Source: Desulfovibrio legallii
GTDB lineage: Bacteria > Desulfobacterota > Desulfovibrionia > Desulfovibrionales > Desulfovibrionaceae
Assembly (NCBI RefSeq): GCF_900102485.1
Contig: NZ_FNBX01000015.1
Coordinates: forward strand, 1 to 64,000
Direction of reading: 5' to 3'
Length of the DNA: 64,000 bases
A program made the position numbers and the translations under genes. The notes under the pieces were generated by a model. That model worked only from the letters and a program-made list of their open reading frames with translations. It ran no database searches and was not told the origin of the DNA. This document shows, piece by piece, positions 56,889 through 64,000 of this stretch. Numbering within the stretch: position 1 is the first letter of the stretch; each line of letters opens with the position of its first letter.

Positions 56889-58568
56889 ATGCTGTTGCGT
56901 CTTTTCCCCACTGCGGCGGCGTCCGCGCCGGCGTCTCCGGCGGAAGCCGTCAGCCGCGCGACTGTGCAGGCCGCGCCGGGCGCAGTCCTTTCTCGGGCTG
57001 TCTGGCTTTCGGGCCTTGTGCCGCCGCAGCCCCTGTGCGGCGGCCTGGGGCGCTGCGGGCGCTGCCGGGTGCGCTTTTGCCGCGCGGCCCCGCCGCCCTT
57101 GCCCGCTGAGGTGGAAACGTTCACGCCGCAGGAGCTGGCGGCGGGCTGGCGGTTGGCCTGCCGCCGCACGGTTCCGGAAACTGGGGATTATTTGGACCTG
57201 GAACTGCCGGAGGAAGATTTTTACGCTTTCGGCGCGGCCGGGGCAACAGGTTCGTCCGCTTCGGGAACGGCCGTGACCCCGGCGGACGGCGCGCCCCTTG
57301 CGCTGGCCGTGGACCTGGGCACCACGTCCCTGTACTGGCGGGCCGTGACCCCGGAGGGCGAGGTGGCGGCGCAGGGGCACGGGCTCAACCCGCAGGCCGG
57401 GGCCGGGGCGGACGTCATGTCCCGCCTGGCCGTGGCGCGGGAGCCGGAGGGCCGTCGGGTGCTGGCGGAGCTTGTCCGGCAGGAGCTGCGCGCCGTGACG
57501 GCCCGGCTGGAAGCGCGGGGCGCGGGGCGCGTCCGGCGCGTCTGCCTGGCGGCCAATCCCGCCATGACGGCCATTTTTCTGGATCGGGACGTGTCTGGCC
57601 TCTGCACCGCGCCCTACCGGCTGGATTTTGCCGGGGATGCGGTCGCGGACGTGCCCGGCCTGCCCCCGGTCTATGTGCCGCCCCAGCCCGCGCCTTTTGT
57701 GGGCGGGGACGCAAGCGCCGGGCTGGCGGCCCTGCTGGCCCGGCATGCGCCCCGGCCCTTTGTGCTGGCGGATATGGGCACCAACGGCGAAATGGCCCTC
57801 ATGACCGACGCGGGCCTCTGGCTGACCAGCGTGCCCCTGGGCCCGGCCCTGGAGGGCATCGGGCCGGAGTGCGGGCAGCAGGCCGGGCCCGGCGTGGTCA
57901 CGGGCTTTGCCCTCACGCCGCAGGGCCTGACGGCGCGTTTTTTTGCGGACCCGGCAGCGAGGGCGGCGGGTGCGGCCCACAGCGCGGCCTGCCCTTGCCC
58001 CGCCTGCGCGGGCCCGCAGCCCGGTCAGGACCGGCGGGCCCGCGGCATCAGCGCCACGGGCTACCTCTCCTTGCTGGCCGCACTGCTGCGCGCCGGGCTG
58101 CTGCGCCCCGACGGGCGTCTGGATCCCGCCCCGGCCATGCCCCTGGCCCGCCGGGTGGCCGCCGGTCTTGAAGGGGGGCGTCTGCGCCTGCCGCACGGCC
58201 TGCGGCTCTGCCCTGCGGATGTGGAGGAGCTGCTCAAGGTCAAGGCGGCGTTCGCCCTGGCGCTGGCGGCCCTGCTCCGGGCCGGAGGCGTGCCCGTGGC
58301 CGGGCTTGCGCGCCTGTACCTGGCCGGCAGCCTGGGCGTGCATGTGGGCCTGGACGATCTGGAGACCCTGGGTTTCCTGCCCGCCGGCCTGGCCACCCGC
58401 ACCCGGGCCGCGGGCAACACGGCGCTGGAGGGGGCCGCGCTGCTGGCCCTGCGCCCGGCGCGGGGCAGAGGGCTGGCCCGGATCTGCCGCGCGGCCCACG
58501 TTCTGGCCCTGACCGAACAACCGGATTTTGCCCAAGACTACCTGCGCCAGATGCGCTTTGGAGGCTGA
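56889..58568 (+). CDS. RACo-like ASKHA protein with N-terminal [2Fe-2S] ferredoxin domain
   Basis: A 559-residue protein of the corrinoid-activation/ASKHA family (DUF4445). The ferredoxin part (about 25-105) has PLCGGLGRCGRCRVRF and a later Cys in WRLACRR. The actin/hsp70-like ATPase part (about 130-545) has LAVDLGTTSL, LADMGTNGEMAL and YLAGSLGVHVGLDDLETLG. Such proteins use ATP to drive reductive reactivation of Co(II) corrinoid methyltransferases. No corrinoid protein gene is adjacent, so the client is unknown. ATG 56889 is preferred; a TTG at 56871 is possible. The next gene starts directly after its stop. Confidence 0.8.
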   Translation: MLLRLFPTAAASAPASPAEAVSRATVQAAPGAVLSRAVWLSGLVPPQPLCGGLGRCGRCRVRFCRAAPPPLPAEVETFTPQELAAGWRLACRRTVPETGDYLDLELPEEDFYAFGAAGATGSSASGTAVTPADGAPLALAVDLGTTSLYWRAVTPEGEVAAQGHGLNPQAGAGADVMSRLAVAREPEGRRVLAELVRQELRAVTARLEARGAGRVRRVCLAANPAMTAIFLDRDVSGLCTAPYRLDFAGDAVADVPGLPPVYVPPQPAPFVGGDASAGLAALLARHAPRPFVLADMGTNGEMALMTDAGLWLTSVPLGPALEGIGPECGQQAGPGVVTGFALTPQGLTARFFADPAARAAGAAHSAACPCPACAGPQPGQDRRARGISATGYLSLLAALLRAGLLRPDGRLDPAPAMPLARRVAAGLEGGRLRLPHGLRLCPADVEELLKVKAAFALALAALLRAGGVPVAGLARLYLAGSLGVHVGLDDLETLGFLPAGLATRTRAAGNTALEGAALLALRPARGRGLARICRAAHVLALTEQPDFAQDYLRQMRFGG

Positions 58569-60374
58569 ATGTCCCGCAACGCCGCCGCGACCAGCGGTTT
58601 CTCGCCGTCCCGCAAAAAAAAGAGGGCAGGGGCCCCTGCCGCGCCTTGCCCTGCGCATTCTCCTCGTCCTGAGAATCAGGACGGAGCGCGACGTCCCCAC
58701 CGTGAAGATGCGGGGCGGCCCGGTCCGGAGCAGGGCCGCCGCCCGACCGGCAGGCCGCGTCCGGCGCGTCGGGATCAGGCCGCGCGCCCGGCGGCGGAGC
58801 GTCCGTCCCCTTCTGAACGACGTTCGTCCCGCCCCGCTGCGCTGCCCGGATGCACCCCCTGGCGGCCAGCGGCCCAGCTGCTGCCCCCCGTACCTGAGGA
58901 GACGCGTCGGCTGCTGGAGCGCCTGCCCGAGGCCCTGCGCCGGGTGCGGCCCCTGAGCGCGGCCCACCGGCGCAGTCTGCCCGATGACGTGGCCGCCCTC
59001 TCCCAACTGCTCACCACGGAGCGGGCCGGGCTGCAACGGCCGTACTGGAGCTCCCCGGCGGCGGTGAGCGCTTATCTCTATTATTTTCTGCCCTGGAATC
59101 TGCTGCGGCTGGTGCGGCTGCTGGCGGCCCTGCCGCTGCCGGATCCGCGCGCGGCCGCGCCGGAGGGCGGCCAGGCCCTGCTGCTGGATCTGGGCTCCGG
59201 ACCGCTGACCCTGCCCCTGGCCCTCTGGCTGGCCAGGCCCCAGTGGCGCAGTGCCCCCATTCAGGTGCTGGCCGTGGATACGGCGGCCCAGCCGCTGGAC
59301 CTGGGCCGGGATCTGCTGACCGCCCTGGGCGAGCTGCACGGCGCGCCGGTCTGGCCCGTGCGCGTCGCGCGCGCCCCCCTGGAACGCGCCGCCCGCGCCG
59401 CCGGGCCATTGCTGGCGGGGGGCAAGGTCCGCCCCTGGCTGGTGAGCGCCGCCAATGTGCTCAATGAGCTGCGCTTTGGCGGGCACGGCGGGCACGGGGC
59501 GTACCCTGAGGACGAAGAGGCCGAGGAGCGCCCCCAGGGCTGCCGGGACGAACGGCTGGAAGCGCTGCTGGCCTCGTTGGGGCCGTTGTTCTGGGAGCGG
59601 ACGGCGGATGGCCCGACGGCGGAGCTGGAGCCTCCAGCCCGCGCAGGCGGCCGGAATGCCGGAGGGGGGAAGACCGTGGGCGCGACGGTTGCGCCCGGGC
59701 TTGCGGCCGGGCCGGACCTGCTGGTGGTGGAGCCGGGCACGCGCCTGGGGGGCGGCACGGTCATGCGGCTGCGTCGGCTGGCCCTGGAGGGCGGCCTGCG
59801 GGCTACGGCCCCGTGTCCGCACAGCGCGGCCTGTCCTTTACTGGAAGAGCGCGGCCGGGGCTGGTGCCATTTTACTTTTGACAGCGGCGGCGCGCCTGCC
59901 TGGCTGGAGCAGCTTTCCGCTCAATCCGGGCTGGCCAAGAGCGGTTTGAGCCTTGCGCCGCTGCTTCTGACGCCGCGCCCTGCGGCGGAGGACGCCGGGG
60001 CGGACGGATCTGGCGCGGCGGCAGGTGACGCTGCCGCGGAGGGGAACGCCGCGGAGCCGACGGCCAGGCACAGCCGCGCGTGCGCCGCGCCGACGGGGGC
60101 CGGACGCGCCGCCGGAGCGCAGCCCGGCACAGAAGCCGCTGCGGGAGCGACGTGCCTGGCGCGGGTGCTTTCCGCGCCCTTTGCCGTGCCGGGCCTGCGG
60201 GGCGAGGCGCGTTACGCCTGCATGGCGGACGGACTGGCCTTGCTGGAAGACGCGGCAGGCCTGGCCTGCGGCGCGCTGACGCCCGTGCGCGTGCCGGAGA
60301 ACGCCCGCCAGGACCGCAAAAGCGGGGCAGTTATCCTGCCTGCGCCCCAGGCTTCGCGGCGCGACAGGACTTGA
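58569..60374 (+). CDS. Rsm22/METTL17-family ribosome-associated protein with Fe-S motif
   Basis: A 601-residue protein. An Arg/Pro-rich N-terminus (about 1-95) may be partly spurious, so a later start is possible. A methyltransferase-like Rossmann fold follows, with ALLLDLGSGPLTLPLALWL (about 203-221) and SAANVLNELRFGG. The segment CPHSAACPLLEE...WCHF (about 418-438) matches the four-cysteine cluster motif of the Rsm22/METTL17 family, which binds [4Fe-4S] and associates with the small ribosomal subunit. Insertions of low-complexity Ala/Gly sequence (about 490-540) are unusual. It directly follows the RACo-like gene with no gap. Confidence 0.75.
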   Translation: MSRNAAATSGFSPSRKKKRAGAPAAPCPAHSPRPENQDGARRPHREDAGRPGPEQGRRPTGRPRPARRDQAARPAAERPSPSERRSSRPAALPGCTPWRPAAQLLPPVPEETRRLLERLPEALRRVRPLSAAHRRSLPDDVAALSQLLTTERAGLQRPYWSSPAAVSAYLYYFLPWNLLRLVRLLAALPLPDPRAAAPEGGQALLLDLGSGPLTLPLALWLARPQWRSAPIQVLAVDTAAQPLDLGRDLLTALGELHGAPVWPVRVARAPLERAARAAGPLLAGGKVRPWLVSAANVLNELRFGGHGGHGAYPEDEEAEERPQGCRDERLEALLASLGPLFWERTADGPTAELEPPARAGGRNAGGGKTVGATVAPGLAAGPDLLVVEPGTRLGGGTVMRLRRLALEGGLRATAPCPHSAACPLLEERGRGWCHFTFDSGGAPAWLEQLSAQSGLAKSGLSLAPLLLTPRPAAEDAGADGSGAAAGDAAAEGNAAEPTARHSRACAAPTGAGRAAGAQPGTEAAAGATCLARVLSAPFAVPGLRGEARYACMADGLALLEDAAGLACGALTPVRVPENARQDRKSGAVILPAPQASRRDRT

Positions 60375-60430
60375 CACCGCCCGCCTGCCAATGGTTAAAC
60401 CAAGCCCGAACCCGATAGCGGAACAGATTT

Positions 60431-60507
<77 letters not shown>

Positions 60508-60515
60508 GATATATT

Positions 60516-60549
60516 AAAGGCTTATGATAAATAACCATAAGCCTTTTTT
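60516..60549 (+). terminator. Rho-independent terminator of tRNA-Pro
   Basis: AAAGGCTTATG pairs with CATAAGCCTTT around an AT-rich loop, followed by TTTTTA. It lies 8 bp after the tRNA. Its AT-rich stem contrasts with the GC-rich terminators elsewhere in the window. Confidence 0.88.
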
Positions 60550-60554
60550 ATTGG

Positions 60555-60925
60555 GACATACAGAAGGGTAATCCTCCCAAAAAGAAGTAGCGTTTATGGG
60601 TAGAATTTCCGATACTGACCCGAACGGAGATTTTACATGAAAGCGTCCAGATTTTCCGACAGCCAGATTTTGGGAATTTTGAGGCAGGCCGAGAATGGGA
60701 TCCCCGTGACCGAGCTTTGCCGCGAACACGGCATAAGCAGCGCCACGTTTTATAAATGGCGGGCAAAATATGGCGGCATGGATGTTTCGCTCATGGCTCG
60801 GATGAAAGAGCTGGAGAAGGAAAATGCCCGCCTGAAAAAGATGTATGCCGAAACGCAACTCAAATATGAAGTTATCCAGGAAGCCCTCACAAAAAAATGG
60901 TAAGGCCGTCTCAACGGGTTGAGCA
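60555..60925 (+). mobile_element. Truncated IS3-family element (left part only)
   Basis: It contains a complete orfA and only the first seven codons of orfB (to about 60917), after which the sequence switches to a GNAT acetyltransferase fragment. An A7 run (60891-60897) at the end of orfA fits the -1 frameshift signal used by IS3 elements. The exact left inverted repeat could not be identified; the given start is approximate. The right half of the IS is missing, so the element is dead on its own. Confidence 0.7.
60637..60903 (+). CDS. IS3-family transposase orfA (helix-turn-helix subunit)
   Basis: An 88-residue protein. It starts MKASRFSDSQILGILRQAE, with an HTH (VTELCREHGISSATFYKWRAKYGG) and a C-terminal leucine-zipper-like coil (LKKMYAETQLKYEVIQEALTKKW). 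This is the typical OrfA of the IS407/IS2-like groups of IS3, recognising the inverted repeats. GAACGGAG precedes the ATG. The frame is complete, but its orfB partner is truncated. Confidence 0.9.
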   Translation: MKASRFSDSQILGILRQAENGIPVTELCREHGISSATFYKWRAKYGGMDVSLMARMKELEKENARLKKMYAETQLKYEVIQEALTKKW

Positions 60926-61124
60926 GGGCAGGGGCTATGATGGGCTGCTGCTGGGCCACGCGGTCAATCGGGCCTTGTCCATGCGGCAGACGCGGGGCGT
61001 GCGCGTGCTGATCGTGGATGCCAAGGAGGCGCGGGTCGCCGCGTTCTACGAGGGCTTCGGCTTCCGGCGTACGGCTGGCGCGGCGCTGACGTTGTATTTG
61101 CCTGTGCCAGTCTCGGTGGATTGA
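60897..61124 (+). pseudogene. Chimeric remnant: IS3 orfB start fused to the C-terminal end of a GNAT acetyltransferase
   Basis: A 75-codon frame. Residues 1-7 (MVRPSQR) are the usual beginning of IS3 OrfB. From about residue 10 it reads GYDGLLLGHAVNRALSMRQ, then VLIVDAKEARVAAFYEGFGF and RRTAGAALTLYLPV. That is the acetyl-CoA-binding and C-terminal part of a GNAT enzyme of the AtaT/TacT toxin-like type. The N-terminal half of the enzyme is missing. The frame survived the fusion by chance or by selection. It ends 2 bp before the helicase start. A functional enzyme is unlikely. Confidence 0.75.
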
Positions 61125-61126
61125 AC

Positions 61127-64000
61127 ATGCAGTCTGCTTTTACCGCCTACCATGCCAAGTACTACGCCCACGAGCTGACGCGACGACACGCCGCCGATGG
61201 CGTAGATCGCCTCTCCCAATCGCTGTTCGATGCCAGCGTCGATCTGAACCCGCATCAGATCGAAGCAGCGTTGTTCGCCCTACGCAATCCCTTGCAGGAA
61301 GGCGTACTGCTGGCTGACGAGGTGGGGCTGGGCAAGACCATCGAAGCCGCGCTGGTGATTTGCCAATGCTGGGCTGAGCGCCGCCGCCGGCTCTTGGTCA
61401 TCTGCCCGGCAAGCCTGCGCAAGCAATGGGCGCAGGAGCTGCACGATAAGTTCGCCGTGCCCACTACCGTGGTGGATACCGTTGCTCTGCGCAAGCAGTC
61501 CGCTGGCGATACACTCGCCACACTGCAACGGCTGGTCGGCAAGGCGGTTGTGATCCTGTCCTACCAGTTCGCCGCCAAACTGGAGGCCGAGCTACGGGCC
61601 GTGCCATGGGATGTGGTGGTCATCGACGAAGCGCACAAACTGCGCCATGCACACCGCGCCAGCAACCGCACCGGGCAGGCGCTCAAGCGCGCACTGCAAG
61701 GTCGCAAGAAGCTGCTGCTCACCGCTACGCCGATGCAGAACTCGCTGATGGAGCTGTACGGCCTGTCGACGTTGATCGACGAGCACCTGTTCGGCGACGA
61801 GGCCGCCTTCCGCAAGCAGTTCATGAACAGCAGCACCGGAATGGATGAATTGCGTGAGCGCCTTGCCAGCTTCGCAAAGCGCACCTTGCGGCGCGATGTG
61901 TTGGAGTACATCCAATACACCGAACGCAAGGCACTCACCCAGCCGTTCAATCCCACCGACGCCGAACAGGCGCTCTACGAACGTATCTCGGCCTTCCTCC
62001 AGAAAGAAGATTCCTACGCCCTGCCCAAGCAGCAACGCCATCTCACGGCGCTGATCTTGCGCAAGCTGCTGGCCTCCAGTTCGCACGCCGTTGCTGCCAC
62101 CTTGGCCACCATCCGCGAGCGCCTGCGGGATTTGCTCACGACAGGCCAAGCGCAAGACGACGGCAGCCCGCTGGTCGAACAACTCATTGCCGAGGACGAC
62201 CTGGAGCAGGACTACCTGGAAGAGGACGCCAGCGAGGCCGACGAAGACGCCGAAGCCCTTACGCCCGCGCTAACGGAAGGCGCTAAGACGGGCGCTGCAA
62301 AAGATGCCCATGCCGACCGCGCTGCCATCACCTCCGAGATCGAGGAGCTGACCTCCTTCATTGATGCCGCCCAGGCCCTGAAAACCGACACCAAGGCACA
62401 GGCGCTATTGAAGGCGCTCAACCTGGGCTTCGGCAAGCTGGCTGAGCTGGGCGCACCGCGCAAAGCCATCATCTTCACGGAGTCCAGGCGCACGCAGGAG
62501 TACCTGCACCGTTTCCTCACAGCCAACAGCTACGCGGGCAAGCTGGTGCTGTTCAGTGGCACCAACACCCACGAGGAATCCACAGCCATCTATCAGCGCT
62601 GGCTGGAAGAGTACAAAGGCACCGATCGCGTCACCGGCTCGCCGCAGGTGGACCGCCGCACCGCGCTCATCAATCACTTTCGCAAGGACGACGGCACCGG
62701 CGCGGAAATCATGATCGCCACCGAAGCGGCGGCCGAAGGCGTCAATCTGCAGTTCTGCTCGCTGGTCATCAACTACGACCTGCCGTGGAACCCGCAACGC
62801 GTCGAACAGCGCATTGGCCGCTGCCATCGCTACGGTCAGCGTTTCGATGTGGTGGTCATCAACTTCCTCAACACCCGCAACCAAGCCGACCAGCGCGTAC
62901 TGGAACTGCTCACCGAGAAATTCAACCTGTTCTCGGGCGTGTTCGGCGCAAGCGATGAAGTGCTCGGTCGTGTCGAGGGCAGCATCGACTTCGAGAAGCG
63001 CGTGCTCCAGATTTACGACACCTGTCGTCAGCCGGACGAGATCGAGGCCGCCTTCAATCAGCTGCAAGCAGAACTGGAAGAATCCATCGCCGACCGCATC
63101 AAGGAAACCCAGACGCAATTGCTGGAGAACTTCGACGAGGACGTTCACGACCGCCTAAGGCTGCGACTGGATGAGACCGAAGCAAGGCTTGACAAACTGG
63201 GGCGCTGGTTCTGGGGTGTCACACGCTTTGCGCTCAATGACCGTGCACGCTTCGACGAGCAGTCCCATGCGTTCTCATTGAGCACGCCGCCGACCGGCAT
63301 CGCGCCGGGTCGCTACCAGCTCATCCGAGGGGCGGCGCAGCCGGACATGCTCGCCCACGCCTACCGCCTCAGCCACCCGCTGGGGGAATGGAGCATTGAT
63401 ACCAGCCTGAAGGCAGCAACCCCCGTTGCCATCTTGAAGCTCGACTACAGCAAACACGGCGCACGCGTTTCCGTGGTCGAGAATCTGCGCGGCAAGTCTG
63501 GCTGGCTGACGCTGGTTCGACTGGAAGTGACGGCCTTCGAGACCACCGAGGCGCTGCTGTTCTCCGGCCTCACCGACGATGGCCAGGTGCTGGATCAGGA
63601 AACCTGCGAAAAGCTGATGACCATTCCAGCCGCAGGCAAACCCACGCCTCTGAGAACGGCCATCCCCGAGGCCCTGATGGCCAACAGCCAGCGCGCGGTC
63701 GCCGCCACCCTTGCTCAGGTGCTGGAAACCAACCAGCGCCTGTTCAACGAGGAGCGCGACAAGCTGGAACGCTGGGCCGATGACAAGCTGCTGGCCGCAG
63801 AGGAAGCCCTGAAGCACACCAAGGCACATATCGCCCAGCTGAAGCGCGACGCCCGCAAGACGGCCACCTTGCAGGAGCAAGACGGCATCCAGCGTGAAAT
63901 CGCGGAATTGGAACGCAAACAGCGCCGTCAACGACAGGACATCTTCGCCGTCGAGGACGAGATTATCGCCAAGCGTGACGAATTGATTGCCTCGCTCCAG
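61127..64000 (+). CDS. SNF2/RapA-like helicase (superfamily 2), cut by the window end
   Basis: The frame is open for 958 codons to the window edge. Walker A LLADEVGLGKTIEAALV (motif Asp-Glu-x-Gly-x-Gly-Lys-Thr, about 61-77) and DEAH (167-170) mark the first RecA fold. LLLTATPMQNS is motif III. An acidic insertion (DDLEQDYLEEDASEADEDAE, about 355-375) separates the lobes. EAAAEGVNLQF and QRIGRCHRYGQ (about 561-571) are motifs V and VI. The C-terminal part (about 640-958) ends in long coiled coils rich in Lys, Glu and Arg. The family is RapA/DrmD-like and common in defence or R-M-linked islands. Base and codon use look lower in GC than the window average, supporting transfer. No start-site ribosome-binding motif is obvious. 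Confidence 0.88.
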   Translation, partial: MQSAFTAYHAKYYAHELTRRHAADGVDRLSQSLFDASVDLNPHQIEAALFALRNPLQEGVLLADEVGLGKTIEAALVICQCWAERRRRLLVICPASLRKQWAQELHDKFAVPTTVVDTVALRKQSAGDTLATLQRLVGKAVVILSYQFAAKLEAELRAVPWDVVVIDEAHKLRHAHRASNRTGQALKRALQGRKKLLLTATPMQNSLMELYGLSTLIDEHLFGDEAAFRKQFMNSSTGMDELRERLASFAKRTLRRDVLEYIQYTERKALTQPFNPTDAEQALYERISAFLQKEDSYALPKQQRHLTALILRKLLASSSHAVAATLATIRERLRDLLTTGQAQDDGSPLVEQLIAEDDLEQDYLEEDASEADEDAEALTPALTEGAKTGAAKDAHADRAAITSEIEELTSFIDAAQALKTDTKAQALLKALNLGFGKLAELGAPRKAIIFTESRRTQEYLHRFLTANSYAGKLVLFSGTNTHEESTAIYQRWLEEYKGTDRVTGSPQVDRRTALINHFRKDDGTGAEIMIATEAAAEGVNLQFCSLVINYDLPWNPQRVEQRIGRCHRYGQRFDVVVINFLNTRNQADQRVLELLTEKFNLFSGVFGASDEVLGRVEGSIDFEKRVLQIYDTCRQPDEIEAAFNQLQAELEESIADRIKETQTQLLENFDEDVHDRLRLRLDETEARLDKLGRWFWGVTRFALNDRARFDEQSHAFSLSTPPTGIAPGRYQLIRGAAQPDMLAHAYRLSHPLGEWSIDTSLKAATPVAILKLDYSKHGARVSVVENLRGKSGWLTLVRLEVTAFETTEALLFSGLTDDGQVLDQETCEKLMTIPAAGKPTPLRTAIPEALMANSQRAVAATLAQVLETNQRLFNEERDKLERWADDKLLAAEEALKHTKAHIAQLKRDARKTATLQEQDGIQREIAELERKQRRQRQDIFAVEDEIIAKRDELIASLQ

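Noticed and set aside
56829..59822. 997-codon open frame antisense to the RACo-like and Rsm22-like genes
   Set aside because: Low-complexity Arg/Gln/Gly translation covering two convincing opposite genes.
60508..61126. Integrase gene next to tRNA-Pro
   Set aside because: None is visible between the tRNA and the helicase. If the region is an integrative element its integrase must be at the other end.

Overview
This is a GC-rich chromosomal window that looks like a Desulfovibrio-type sulfate reducer (Desulfovibrionaceae), possibly host-associated. The assignment rests on gene content: a Desulfovibrio-style flavodoxin, NrfHA nitrite reductase with an NrfSR-like two-component system, a chemoreceptor ending in a hemerythrin domain, NfnAB transhydrogenase, and many sigma-54 and flagellar signals. 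No rRNA is present, so the species cannot be fixed.

Layout. 1-300 is the right end of an IS256-family insertion sequence. It abuts an MgtA-type Mg2+ P-type ATPase whose first ~33 codons appear to come from the IS. A secreted nitroreductase-like protein and an aldehyde dehydrogenase follow. 5.6-6.36 kb is a gene-poor spacer with a dyad and a 60-bp-offset direct repeat. 6.4-10.6 kb (minus) holds an EF-G-like GTPase, an MsrB-MsrA fusion and GalE. 10.8-17.9 kb (plus) is a Cus-type copper/silver efflux operon. 18.2-21.3 kb (minus) holds flavodoxin with a Fur-like box, a small secreted protein, RlpA and YedF. 21.5 kb is a hemerythrin chemoreceptor with a FliA-type promoter.

23.4-34.8 kb is the respiratory core. 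An NrfS/NrfR-like heme-sensing hybrid kinase and sigma-54 activator diverge from nrfHA. The intergenic region carries a sigma-54 promoter candidate and an inverted repeat placed where an enhancer should lie. nrfHA is followed by ttrBCA (tetrathionate reductase family). 35-46 kb holds orphan TonB, an AEC carrier, an OmpH-like lipoprotein, a lytic transglycosylase with a consensus sigma-54 promoter, a GAF protein, SulP, Dus, IspH and CheV. 46-51 kb (minus) is a glycan or lipid modification operon (membrane protein, GT2, ChbG-like deacetylase, GtrA flippase) ending in a PHP phosphatase. 51.5-60.4 kb holds nfnAB, gmhB, fliM with a consensus sigma-54 promoter, a RACo-like ASKHA protein and an Rsm22/METTL17-family protein.

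The right end (60.4-64 kb) changes character. tRNA-Pro(TGG) and its terminator are followed by a truncated IS3-family element fused in frame to a broken GNAT acetyltransferase. Next comes a large SNF2/RapA-like helicase running off the window, with base and codon use unlike the rest. This looks like the edge of a tRNA-anchored genomic island, possibly a defence island.

A dispersed intergenic repeat of about 140-155 bp with hairpins at both ends occurs four times (3951, 18007, 23212, 36250). Three copies sit between convergent genes. Two show covarying hairpin arms.
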